A DNA stretch of 6,415 nt, taken from a methanogenic archaeon. GTDB lineage: Archaea; Thermoplasmatota; Thermoplasmata; Methanomassiliicoccales; Methanomethylophilaceae. Below the pieces are notes generated by a model that was given only the letters and a program-made list of their open reading frames with translations, was not told the origin of the DNA and made no database searches. The DNA is taken from positions 1-6,415 of the forward strand of contig CADAGG010000061.1 in the NCBI GenBank assembly GCA_902787415.1, written 5' to 3'. Position numbers and translations under genes: made by a program. Position 1 is the stretch's first letter, and each line of letters starts with the position of its first letter. Below are positions 1 through 5,890 of this stretch, piece by piece.

Positions 1-249
1 GCCATGGAACTCCCCTCGGTCTGCGTGGACACCCACGTGCACAGGATCTCCAACCTAATGGGCCTGGTCAGGACCCAGACCCCGGAGGAGACCGAGTACG
101 CCCTGATGGAGCTCACCCCGAGGGAGCGCTGGTCCGACATCAACCGCTACCTGGTCAGGCACGGGCAGGAGATCTGCCAGCCCAACCGCCCCCACTGCGA
201 CAGGTGCATGGTGAGCGACATGTGCCAGTATGCCATAGACAGGAAATGA
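1..249 (+). CDS. nth: Endonuclease III-type DNA glycosylase, C-terminal part (5' end outside window)
   Basis: This is the C-terminal part of a bifunctional DNA glycosylase/AP lyase that removes oxidised pyrimidines in base excision repair. The frame is open from base 1, so the ATG at base 4 is internal and the start lies off the left edge. The VDTHV motif is visible, with the family's catalytic aspartate at codon 28-30. The last third carries the C-X6-C-X2-C-X5-C [4Fe-4S] ligand pattern, with cysteine codons at 175, 196, 205 and 223, which is exact for the Nth family. The segment 'TPEETEYALMEL' also matches that family. The catalytic lysine and helix-hairpin-helix must be upstream and cannot be checked. 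The gene ends in TGA, and the next gene has its own promoter, so it is probably a separate transcription unit. MutY-like or MIG-type relatives share the cluster but are less likely. Confidence 0.9.
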   Translation, partial: AMELPSVCVDTHVHRISNLMGLVRTQTPEETEYALMELTPRERWSDINRYLVRHGQEICQPNRPHCDRCMVSDMCQYAIDRK

Positions 250-309
250 GTCCCATTCCGTCCGCCTGAATGACATTGGCTCCGCAGGTTTCCTCCCGGA
301 ACACTACCC

Positions 310-317
310 TTTTTATT
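310..317 (+). promoter_or_regulatory. Archaeal TATA box of the hypA-hypD operon, leaderless type
   Basis: The T-rich element TTTTTATT is centred about 26 nt upstream of the hypA ATG at 340. This is the normal distance between a TATA box and the transcription start in archaea. No Shine-Dalgarno sequence precedes the ATG, so the transcript probably begins at or next to the start codon. The gap from 250 to 339 holds no gene. The same T-run could also help terminate the upstream endonuclease III transcript. Inferred from position and composition. Confidence 0.6.
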
Positions 318-339
318 GGCGCGTGCACATGCGTGACCG

Positions 340-723
340 ATGCATGAGGCCTCCGTTGTTGCAAACATCGTGGACGCTGTCCTCGAGGAACTGAAGAAGT
401 ACGACGTGAAGAAGGTCAATTCGGTCACGCTCAGGATCGGGGACCTCACACAGCTGGGAACCGAGCAGATGAAGTTCGCCTACGAGATCCTCTCGGAAGG
501 GAACATCCTGAGCGGCTCCGAACTTATTATCGAGAACGAGCCGGTCATCCTCAAGTGCAAGAAGTGCGGATTCGAGGGGCCGGCCAAGACGCTGGAGGGC
601 GGCGACTACTCAGGGCATTCGGTACCGGTGCTCTGCTGCCCCGAATGCAACGGCCCCGTCGATATCCTCGAGGGCCAGTCCTGCTGCGTCAAATGCATGG
701 ATATCGAGACGGGTGATGAGTGA
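340..723 (+). CDS. hypA: HypA, nickel metallochaperone for [NiFe]-hydrogenase maturation
   Basis: HypA delivers nickel, with HypB, to the large subunit of [NiFe]-hydrogenases in the cytoplasm. The 127-residue protein opens with MHE, the family N-terminus whose His2 and terminal amine bind nickel, so the ATG at 340 is a firm start. Residues 27-39 (SVTLRIGDLTQLG) match the family core. A zinc-binding domain has CXXC pairs at Cys73/Cys76 and Cys100/Cys103. Further cysteines at 99, 115, 116 and 119 are unusual: the last three sit where most HypA proteins have a GxEL-type stretch. It is the first gene of an operon with hypD, and its stop codon shares its last base with the hypD ATG. The leaderless promoter is at 310-317. 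The identification is secure; hydrogenase target and nickel handling are from family knowledge. Confidence 0.95.
   Translation: MHEASVVANIVDAVLEELKKYDVKKVNSVTLRIGDLTQLGTEQMKFAYEILSEGNILSGSELIIENEPVILKCKKCGFEGPAKTLEGGDYSGHSVPVLCCPECNGPVDILEGQSCCVKCMDIETGDE
711..717 (+). promoter_or_regulatory. Shine-Dalgarno site that sets the hypD start
   Basis: GGGTGAT lies inside the end of hypA and ends 5 nt before the ATG at 723. It complements the usual archaeal 16S rRNA 3' end. The in-frame GTG at 720 is only 2 nt from it, so the ATG at 723 is the better hypD start. The arrangement implies translational coupling with hypA. Confidence 0.6.
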
Positions 724-1802
724 TGTTCAAGTACAGGGATGAAGCGACCGCGAAGAAGATCGTGGCCGGGATCAGCGATTTCGGAATCAAGGCAAGGTTC
801 ATGCACATCTGCGGGACCCATCAGGACACCATCGTCAGGTTCGGACTGACCCAGATGCTCGAAGATGCGGGCATCGAGGTCCACCAGGGGCCTGGCTGTC
901 CCGTCTGCGTGACCACCAGCCACGAGGTCGCCGACGCCATCACCCTCGCCAGGAACGGGGTCACCGTCTGCGCCTTCGGAGATCTGATGAGAGTACCGAC
1001 CACCATCGGCTCCCTCTTCGATGCCAAGACCGACGGCGCCGACGTGAGGATCGTCTACTCCATCGAGGACGCCGTCAGGATGGCCGGGGAGCAGACCAAG
1101 CCCCTCACCTTCGTCGGAGTGGGATTCGAGACCACCGCCCCCTCCACCGGGGTCCCCCTCATCAAGGGAGGCCTTCCCGAGAACTTCAGCATCTACAGCT
1201 GCCACAGGTACACCATGCCCGCCGTGGAGGCCATCATCGGCCTCGGCGAGAACACCATCGACGGTTTCATCATGCCCGGGCACGTGGCGGTCATCACCGG
1301 CATGGATCCCTTCTACGACCTCCTCAAGAGGTACAATCTCCCCCAGGTCGTCGCCGGCTTCGAGCCCCTCGACATGCTCATGGCCTGCTACATGCTCGCC
1401 AAGCAGCTCTACGAGAAGGAGGCACGCGCGGAGAACGAGTACACCCGTCTCGTCCGCGACAGCGGCAACGTGAGGGCCAAGGAGATCATCAGGCAGGTGT
1501 TCCACCCCATCGACATGAACTGGAGGGGCTTCCCCGTCATCCCGAAATCGGTCATGGCCATCAACGACGAGTTCGCCGCCTTCGACGCCCACAAGGTCCA
1601 CGAGGACATCCTCGCCAAGACCCCCGCCGTGGCCGAGGAGGCCAAGGGATGCAGCTGCGGACAGGTCCTGAGGGGACTCATCACCTCCGAGCAGTGCCCC
1701 ATGTTCGGCAAGGGCTGCAAGCCCACCTCCCCCATGGGACCCTGCATGGTCTCCGCGGAGGGCAACTGCAACATCGCCTACAGGTTCAGGGGGCGCCTCT
1801 GA
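723..1802 (+). CDS. hypD: HypD, [4Fe-4S] scaffold protein for hydrogenase Fe(CN)2CO assembly
   Basis: HypD works with HypC and HypE to build the Fe(CN)2CO unit of [NiFe]-hydrogenases. The 359-residue protein carries every family landmark: CGTH at residues 30-33 with the essential Cys30, GPGCPVC at 56-62, GDLMRVP, GFETTAP near 134-140, MPGHVAVITG, and VAGFEPLD near 211-218. The C-terminal cysteines 310, 312, 325 and 332 have the CXC-X12-C-X6-C spacing of the [4Fe-4S] ligands; Cys341 and Cys349 follow. The length fits the family (about 350-380). The start is the ATG at 723, overlapping the hypA stop by one base; GTG at 720 is the alternative. HypC, HypE, HypF and HypB are not encoded in the window. 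The downstream gene begins 1 nt after the stop, so the operon continues. Confidence 0.96.
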   Translation: MFKYRDEATAKKIVAGISDFGIKARFMHICGTHQDTIVRFGLTQMLEDAGIEVHQGPGCPVCVTTSHEVADAITLARNGVTVCAFGDLMRVPTTIGSLFDAKTDGADVRIVYSIEDAVRMAGEQTKPLTFVGVGFETTAPSTGVPLIKGGLPENFSIYSCHRYTMPAVEAIIGLGENTIDGFIMPGHVAVITGMDPFYDLLKRYNLPQVVAGFEPLDMLMACYMLAKQLYEKEARAENEYTRLVRDSGNVRAKEIIRQVFHPIDMNWRGFPVIPKSVMAINDEFAAFDAHKVHEDILAKTPAVAEEAKGCSCGQVLRGLITSEQCPMFGKGCKPTSPMGPCMVSAEGNCNIAYRFRGRL

Positions 1803-1803
1803 C

Positions 1804-2370
1804 ATGATGGCGAAGCCCTACCCGGACGCTCCCACTTTGGTATTGGTCATCACCAACGACTCCGCCGTGTTCCTCAAGACCGGCGTCGCCAGCGCCTTCG
1901 AGATGTTCGGCGGCAGATGCACCGAGGTCAAGAAGCTGGTCGCCAGGCTCGACACCGCCTCCAGGACCCACGACGTCAAGAAGAAGCTCTGCGAGGTCTC
2001 CTTCGGTATCATCACGAGCAAGTACGGCTACATCCCCGCGGACTACACCGTCATGCCCTATCCCGCCGAGGAGGTCATGGACTCCCCCGAGGATTACGAG
2101 GCCGTCCAGAGGAAGAAGGACTTCCTGGGCAAGATCGACTACACCTGCAAGCTCTTCGACAGGATCGTGGTCTGCGTACCCAAGCACATCATGAAGATGA
2201 TCCTCGATTCCAACGCCCTCCCCAACGGAAGGGTCATCACGGTCACCAGCCCCGATTTCAAGGAGGAATGCGAGAAGAGGGACTGGCTTTTCCTCGAGAG
2301 GCGCGGCGCCAGGGTCGGCGACGCCAACGCGGACATCATCTTCGAGGAGATCAGGAAGATCTCCGAGTGA
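1804..2370 (+). CDS. Uncharacterised 188-residue protein, third gene of the hypA-hypD operon (possible DUF6884/YaaA-like fold)
   Basis: I do not recognise this protein with certainty. It is soluble, with no signal peptide or membrane segment, and looks like an alternating alpha/beta fold: a hydrophobic strand TLVLVIT at residues 11-17, a GIITSKYGYIP motif at 68-78, a Pro-Tyr at 85-86, a strand DRIVVCVPK at 119-127, RVITVTSP, and a C-terminal RRGARVGDANAD segment. The (S)xKYG...PY pattern after a first strand recalls DUF6884/YaaA-like proteins and the DUF5591 part of archaeal ArcS, but this is pattern memory only. Two adjacent ATG codons, 1804 and 1807, could start it. No clear Shine-Dalgarno is seen; with 1 nt separating it from hypD, coupling is likely. 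Its operon place suggests a link to hydrogenase or nickel/iron metabolism, which is inference. Its end overlaps the convergent minus-strand gene by 20 nt. Confidence 0.75.
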   Translation: MMAKPYPDAPTLVLVITNDSAVFLKTGVASAFEMFGGRCTEVKKLVARLDTASRTHDVKKKLCEVSFGIITSKYGYIPADYTVMPYPAEEVMDSPEDYEAVQRKKDFLGKIDYTCKLFDRIVVCVPKHIMKMILDSNALPNGRVITVTSPDFKEECEKRDWLFLERRGARVGDANADIIFEEIRKISE

Positions 2371-3055
2371 GTTCCTTCAGACGGGCCTTCAGCCTTTCTT
2401 TGTCTGAAGGATCCGCGCGGTACGAGTCGCATATCTTACGTACGGTCATCCTGAGGACCTCGGTCTCCAGCCTGCCGTCGAACAGGACCTCCTCGGTCCT
2501 CTCCGGGAACTTCACGTAGCACATGGAGAGGGTCCACGCCACCCCCATGTCGAGGTAGTATCCGCAGCGGGGGCAGGACACCAGGATGTCGTTCACCCGG
2601 TCCACGTGCTCATCATCTATGAAGTGGGTGAGCATCATCACGGCGCCCACCCTCGAGGGGAACTCCTGATGCCTCCCGACGAGCTCCACGCAGTAGTCCC
2701 AGAGCTTCTCCGGATCGTCCTTCTTGGATAGCTTCCACGAGCTGCAGAGACAGTCGTTGACGGCCCAGTTGGTGACCTCCGGGAGGAACTCCTCGGTGTA
2801 TCCGATCCTCTCGTCTATACCCATCCTGGCGGTGCCTATGACCTTGGCGCGGATCATGGTGTGCTCGTGGCTGCGGGAGGGATACGACAGGAACTCCCTC
2901 CAGTCGCCCTTGCAGATCTCCTTCGCGATCTCCCATAATCTGGGGGAACGGACGCCCAGCATGCGGTCCGCTCCCGGTGTCAGTTTCAGGCTGAATTCCC
3001 TGTATTCCGGTTCCGCGAACCCGTTCAGGATCGTCTCCAATTCGTCTGCGTTCAT
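2351..3055 (-). CDS. AlkD-like DNA alkylation repair protein (HEAT-like repeat glycosylase family)
   Basis: This family (PF08713) excises positively charged alkylated bases such as 3- and 7-alkylpurines, using an all-helical HEAT-like solenoid. Landmarks are EPEYREFSLKL and GVRSPRLWEIAKEI near the N-terminus, GDWREFL, NWAVNDCLCSSWKL, and GVAWTLSMCYVKFPE. Numbered from the start used here, Trp97 and Asp101 show the W-X3-D spacing of the Bacillus cereus AlkD catalytic pair (Trp109/Asp113). Trp174 falls where the third active-site tryptophan (Trp187) is expected. The protein is 234 residues with the ATG at 3055. An upstream ATG at 3073 would give 240 residues, but the only TATA-like element (3083-3090) lies just 13-14 nt from it, too close for a transcript that includes it. 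The gene is convergent with the hypD operon and divergent from the SMR pair. Activity on a specific lesion is not shown. Confidence 0.88.
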   Translation of the reverse strand: MNADELETILNGFAEPEYREFSLKLTPGADRMLGVRSPRLWEIAKEICKGDWREFLSYPSRSHEHTMIRAKVIGTARMGIDERIGYTEEFLPEVTNWAVNDCLCSSWKLSKKDDPEKLWDYCVELVGRHQEFPSRVGAVMMLTHFIDDEHVDRVNDILVSCPRCGYYLDMGVAWTLSMCYVKFPERTEEVLFDGRLETEVLRMTVRKICDSYRADPSDKERLKARLKELTRRSS

Positions 3056-3082
3056 GGCTGCCGGAATGTACATGTTCGTGCG

Positions 3083-3090
3083 ATAATATA
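3083..3090. promoter_or_regulatory. Near-symmetric TATA element in the divergent AlkD-like / SMR promoter region
   Basis: The sequence ATAATATA is the only TATA-like element in the 91-nt gap 3056-3146. Read on the minus strand it would place transcription near 3060, a few bases before the ATG at 3055. Read on the plus strand it would start near 3113, leaving a leader of about 34 nt that contains the Shine-Dalgarno at 3137-3142. It may therefore serve both directions. A perfect 8-bp palindrome, ATGTACAT, lies next to it at 3066-3073. No riboswitch-like structure is evident. Confidence 0.45.
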
Positions 3091-3136
3091 CATTGGCACT
3101 AACAGATTACTTTCCATTAGTCTGGCATCGCCGGAC

Positions 3137-3142
3137 AGGTGG
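3137..3142 (+). promoter_or_regulatory. Shine-Dalgarno site for the first SMR gene
   Basis: AGGTGG ends 4 nt before the ATG at 3147. It selects this start over the in-frame ATG at 3093, whose extra 18 residues (MALTDYFPLVWHRRTGGI) do not resemble an SMR N-terminus and would precede the first membrane helix. Confidence 0.65.
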
Positions 3143-3146
3143 TATA

Positions 3147-3482
3147 ATGGACGTCGGAACCGCATGGATCATTCTGATCATCGCGAGTATAATAGAACCC
3201 TGCTGGGTTATCTGTCTTGACAAGTCCGAGAACTTCAAGAGGATCGGCTGGGGCATCTCGGCCGTCGTGCTGGTGCTCCTGTGCCTTTACCTGCTGTCCA
3301 TCCCCTCGAACCCCGACAACATCGGACCCGGAGTGTCGTACTCCATCCTGGCCGGAATCGGTGCCGCGGGTATCGTGCTGGCAGGACGCGTGCTTTACAA
3401 GGAGAAGCTGACCGTCAGAAAGATGGTGTTCATCGTCATGATCGTCGTGGGTATCATCGGAGTGAGGTTGATCTCGGGGTGA
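3147..3482 (+). CDS. SMR-family small membrane transporter subunit A (conserved Glu present)
   Basis: The 111-residue protein is a four-helix integral membrane protein of the small multidrug resistance family, which exchanges protons for cationic drugs, quaternary ammonium compounds or guanidinium. Helix 1 carries the essential glutamate at Glu17 followed by Trp20 (E-X2-W, as in Gdx/SugE-type members). Helix 2 spans about 32-50. Residues 59-73 (GPGVSYSILAGIGAA) match the helix-3 signature, YKEKLT gives the usual loop, and helix 4 ends GIIGVRLISG. The start is fixed by the Shine-Dalgarno at 3137-3142. The stop overlaps the Shine-Dalgarno of the next gene, so both should be made together, probably as a heterodimer. 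The substrate cannot be read from sequence; the E-X2-W context leans towards guanidinium/Gdx-like rather than EmrE-like. Confidence 0.88.
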   Translation: MDVGTAWIILIIASIIEPCWVICLDKSENFKRIGWGISAVVLVLLCLYLLSIPSNPDNIGPGVSYSILAGIGAAGIVLAGRVLYKEKLTVRKMVFIVMIVVGIIGVRLISG

Positions 3483-3483
3483 T
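3477..3483 (+). promoter_or_regulatory. Shine-Dalgarno site for the second SMR gene
   Basis: GGGTGAT overlaps the TGA stop of the first SMR gene at 3480-3482. Three in-frame ATGs follow, at 3484, 3487 and 3493. The first is directly adjacent and too close, the second is 3 nt away and the third 9 nt away. I prefer 3487, but 3493 is possible. Confidence 0.5.
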
Positions 3484-3486
3484 ATG

Positions 3487-3867
3487 ATGGAGATGAACAA
3501 TACAGTATTGGCATGGCTTCTGATCATCGCGGGAGGATTCCTGCAGCTCGGCTGGTCCATCGGACTCGCCTACACGAATTCCTTCACCGATCCCATGTGG
3601 GATGCGGTCACCATCATCTTCCTGGTGCTCAGCATGATCTGCCTCGAGTATCCGATGAGGCTCGGTATCGCGTTCACGACCGCCTACGCGGTCTGGATCG
3701 GGATCGGAGTGTTCTTCACCGTGGTCGTATCGTACGCGCTCGGTCTGGAGGACAACGAGTTCACCCTCGGAATGGGTGTCTGCCTGGCGCTCATCATCGC
3801 GGGAGTCGTAGGACTCAAGCTGACCCCCGTGGAGTACATCGACGGGCACGAACCCCCGAGCGAATAA
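3487..3867 (+). CDS. SMR-family small membrane transporter subunit B (Gln replaces the conserved Glu)
   Basis: This 126-residue, four-helix SMR protein is the second member of a tandem pair. It aligns with Gdx/SugE-like members through AYAVWIGIG in helix 3, helix-1 features such as Leu-Ala-Tyr-Thr-Asn-Ser-Phe after the Trp, and GVVGLKL at the end of helix 4. The key oddity is Gln20 (CAG at 3544-3546), exactly where the proton- and substrate-coupling glutamate should be. The Trp three residues later is kept (Q-X2-W), and alignment with the neighbour from the shared Ala-Trp is ungapped. Alone it should be unable to couple protons, so it probably works as the partner of the upstream Glu-containing subunit. 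A hydrophilic tail of about 14 residues (VEYIDGHEPPSE region) follows helix 4. The start may be 3484, 3487 or 3493; the gene ends in TAA. Confidence 0.85.
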   Translation: MEMNNTVLAWLLIIAGGFLQLGWSIGLAYTNSFTDPMWDAVTIIFLVLSMICLEYPMRLGIAFTTAYAVWIGIGVFFTVVVSYALGLEDNEFTLGMGVCLALIIAGVVGLKLTPVEYIDGHEPPSE

Positions 3868-3871
3868 ACGC

Positions 3872-3877
3872 TTAATA
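3872..3877 (+). promoter_or_regulatory. TATA box of the DUF1848 gene, leaderless type
   Basis: TTAATA is centred about 25 nt before the ATG at 3900, the spacing expected if transcription starts at the ATG. No Shine-Dalgarno precedes that ATG. The element begins 5 nt after the stop of the second SMR gene, so the DUF1848 gene can be expressed apart from the SMR pair. Confidence 0.55.
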
Positions 3878-3899
3878 CCAAAGGACCGTAGACAAGGGC

Positions 3900-4856
3900 A
3901 TGATAATCTCGGCGAGCAGGCGGACGGACATCCCGGCATTCCACATGGAATGGATGATGAACCGCCTGCGCGCCGGGTACTGCCTGGTCCGCAACCCGAT
4001 GGTTGCCAACGTCGTATACCGCATCGACCTCGACCCCAAGAACGTCGATGCCATAGTTTTCGTGACCAAGAACCCGGCACCCGTCATCCCGCATCTCAAA
4101 GAGATAGCGTCCATGGGGCATCTGGCACTGTTCCAGGTCACCATCACCCCCTACGGGCGGGACATAGAGCCGGAGGTGCCCTTCAAGGCCGACGTGGCCG
4201 ACGCCTTCAAGACCATCTCGGAGAGGATCGGGGCCGACCGCATGATATGGAGGTACGACCCCATCATCCTCAACGACAGGATGGGGGTGGAGTACCACCG
4301 CAGGAAGTTCGAACTGCTCTGCAGAGAATTGGAAGGATACACGCACAGATGCACATTCAGCTTCCTGGAGATGTACGGCAAGCTCCATAACAGGCCGGAG
4401 CTCCGCTCGGTGACCTTCGCGGAGATGGACGCCATGGCGGAGATGATGGTCCCCATCGCCGAGAGGTACGGCATGAAGCTCAGCTACTGCTGCGCCAAGC
4501 ACGATCTTAGCAGGTTCGGCATAGAGCCCAGGGGATGCATCGACCGTCAGATGATGCGCACACTGGACATCCCCTTCGAGGAGATGGACACCCCGCTGAG
4601 GGTCGGATGCAGGTGCGTGAAGAACATAGACATCGGGAGCTACGACACCTGCCTGCACAACTGCATCTACTGCTACGCGAACGGACGCAGCAGGGAGCAG
4701 AGAAGGATGAAGGACTACGACCCCGAGGGGGAGATGCTCTACGGCACCCTCTCCCCGGAGGACACGGTGGTTCCGCTGAAAGGGAGGGACGTCCCGAAAC
4801 TGGAGGAGTACTTCGAGTACACCCAGTACGGGAACGTGCCCTCGTTGCGTAGGTGA
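3900..4856 (+). CDS. DUF1848 family protein with C-terminal radical-SAM-like cysteine motif
   Basis: The 318-residue protein matches the DUF1848 family (PF08902), whose function is unknown. Typical family segments occur in order: MIISASRRTDIPAF at the N-terminus, LVRNP, IVFVTKNPAPVIPHL near 52-66, TITPYGRDIEP, MIWRYDPIIL, GYTHRCTFSF, and FGIEPRGCID. Near the C-terminus are Cys237 and Cys239, then DIGSYDTC leading into Cys251-X3-Cys255-X2-Cys258 (CLHNCIYC), followed by YANG. CX3CX2C is the [4Fe-4S] motif of radical SAM enzymes, but there it is normally near the N-terminus. The protein has no signal peptide or membrane helix and is likely cytoplasmic. The ATG at 3900 gives the family N-terminus and sits 25 nt after a TATA box. 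Only 4 nt separate its stop from the convergent transporter gene. The reaction is unknown; a redox or SAM-dependent role is inference. Confidence 0.9.
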   Translation: MIISASRRTDIPAFHMEWMMNRLRAGYCLVRNPMVANVVYRIDLDPKNVDAIVFVTKNPAPVIPHLKEIASMGHLALFQVTITPYGRDIEPEVPFKADVADAFKTISERIGADRMIWRYDPIILNDRMGVEYHRRKFELLCRELEGYTHRCTFSFLEMYGKLHNRPELRSVTFAEMDAMAEMMVPIAERYGMKLSYCCAKHDLSRFGIEPRGCIDRQMMRTLDIPFEEMDTPLRVGCRCVKNIDIGSYDTCLHNCIYCYANGRSREQRRMKDYDPEGEMLYGTLSPEDTVVPLKGRDVPKLEEYFEYTQYGNVPSLRR

Positions 4857-4860
4857 GGGT

Positions 4861-5868
4861 TCACTCCCAGACTTCTTTGATGCCGGCCTCGCGGTCGGAG
4901 GCGAGCTCCCTCTCCATCCTGCCCTTGGAGAACAGGACGGAATCCATGAAGGCGACCCAGCAGACCTCGACGACGATGGATGCCGCGATGGCGACCATCG
5001 CGCTGCCGATGGCGGGTCCGGTGAGGACCGAGGCGCACAGGGCGAGGGCGATTCCCTTGTTCTTGTAGGAGATCATCAGGATGTCGGTGACCCTCTGGGA
5101 CCAGGAGATCTTCATCCTCTTCTCGACGTATTCGGATGAAAGACCCAGACCGATATCCCTGAGGGCGGCGATGACCATGAAGACGGCCATGACGGTGAGT
5201 CCCGCCTTGCCGAAGTCGGTGGAGCCGACGGAGACCCATACCAGGAAGGCGATGATGCAGTTCAGCACCACTGCCATGACGGTCTTGTCGATCTTGACCC
5301 AGGTGATGGCCCTGGAGACGACCAGGGGCACACCGATGAGCTCGAGGACGACGATGACCACCTGGGTCATGTCGACGGTCTCGCCGAGGGTGAGCCATAC
5401 GATGAAGGGGATCCACACGAGAGCGACGATGTAGACGACGATGGTGGACCTGAGAGCGTGCTCGAGATCCCCGCGGAGGATCAGGGAGAGAGGACCGACG
5501 GAACCCGCGAAGGGGGTGGCGGCCAGGAAGACCAGTCCCACGGCATACTTGCCGTAGTCGGGGGAGTCCCTCAGGAGGAAGTAGGCGATGAGGGGGATGG
5601 AGGATGCCACCACGAGTCCGAGGAGGATGGCCCTGGCGACGGACCTGGCGTTCTTGACGGGATTCAGGTCGGTGTAGGGGATCCTGGACATGGTGACGGT
5701 GAGCATGCATGCCAGCAGGAAGATGGTGATGTTGCTGCGGAGTCCGCTGTCCTTGGCCAGGAAGTCCGGGTAGACGCCGGTGACGAACTGGTTGGTCAGC
5801 AGGGAGACGACCACGGCAAGGCCCATCATGAAGGCGGTGCTGGTCAGCAGCTTGATGATCAATTTCAT
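4861..5868 (-). CDS. BASS-family (bile acid:sodium symporter superfamily) membrane transporter
   Basis: The 335-residue protein is very hydrophobic and fits a membrane carrier with about 9-10 helices, the size of BASS-superfamily proteins (PF01758 and relatives). Family-like points are an N-terminal KLLTSTAF helix, a LLACMLTVTMSRIPY stretch after the second helix, AATPFAGSVGPLSLILRGD (the place where family members have a Pro-Gly...Ser-Asn...Gly-Asp motif), and KNKGIALALCAS with a late VVEVCW helix, whose glutamate may correspond to the sodium-binding residue. The canonical Ser-Asn pair appears replaced by Ser-Val-Gly, so sodium coupling and substrate are uncertain. The C-terminal tail is charged and cytoplasmic-looking. 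The ATG at 5868 is 28 nt from a TATA box with no Shine-Dalgarno, so the gene has its own leaderless promoter, preceded by two palindromes. Bile acids, other organic anions or pantothenate-like compounds are possible; none is shown. Confidence 0.75.
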   Translation of the reverse strand: MKLIIKLLTSTAFMMGLAVVVSLLTNQFVTGVYPDFLAKDSGLRSNITIFLLACMLTVTMSRIPYTDLNPVKNARSVARAILLGLVVASSIPLIAYFLLRDSPDYGKYAVGLVFLAATPFAGSVGPLSLILRGDLEHALRSTIVVYIVALVWIPFIVWLTLGETVDMTQVVIVVLELIGVPLVVSRAITWVKIDKTVMAVVLNCIIAFLVWVSVGSTDFGKAGLTVMAVFMVIAALRDIGLGLSSEYVEKRMKISWSQRVTDILMISYKNKGIALALCASVLTGPAIGSAMVAIAASIVVEVCWVAFMDSVLFSKGRMERELASDREAGIKEVWE

Positions 5869-5890
5869 ACCGCGGAAAAGGTCAAGGGTG

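Noticed and set aside
320..339. GTGCAC/ATGCAT-rich stretch before hypA as a nickel-regulator operator
   Set aside because: The inverted repeats are very short and do not match a known NikR-type operator; in a leaderless promoter this region is simply between the TATA box and the start.
606..1805. Long minus-strand open frame (399 codons) opposite hypD
   Set aside because: It is the antisense shadow of a GC-rich gene: hypD is certain on the plus strand, and the antisense product is low-complexity in Gly, Asp, Val and His with no family features.
3093..3146. N-terminal extension of the first SMR gene from the ATG at 3093
   Set aside because: There is no Shine-Dalgarno before 3093, the added residues are unlike SMR proteins, and a good Shine-Dalgarno precedes 3147.
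3091..3146. Guanidine-type riboswitch upstream of the SMR pair
   Set aside because: Guanidine riboswitches often precede Gdx genes in bacteria, but the leader is short (about 34 nt if the TATA box is right) and I see no conserved paired elements.
3172..3531. A 14-nt identical stretch in both SMR genes (3172-3185 and 3518-3531) as evidence of recent duplication
   Set aside because: It encodes similar helix-1 residues but is one codon out of register with the functional alignment, and the rest of the two genes is too divergent for a recent duplication.
3684..4658. Minus-strand open frame of 324 codons opposite the DUF1848 gene
   Set aside because: The DUF1848 protein is clearly recognisable on the plus strand, and the antisense translation shows no domain.
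4739..5710. Minus-strand frame of 323 codons rich in Arg and His
   Set aside because: It is the wrong frame of the BASS transporter: the composition is Arg/His/Gly-rich, while the alternative frame is a coherent membrane protein with its own promoter.
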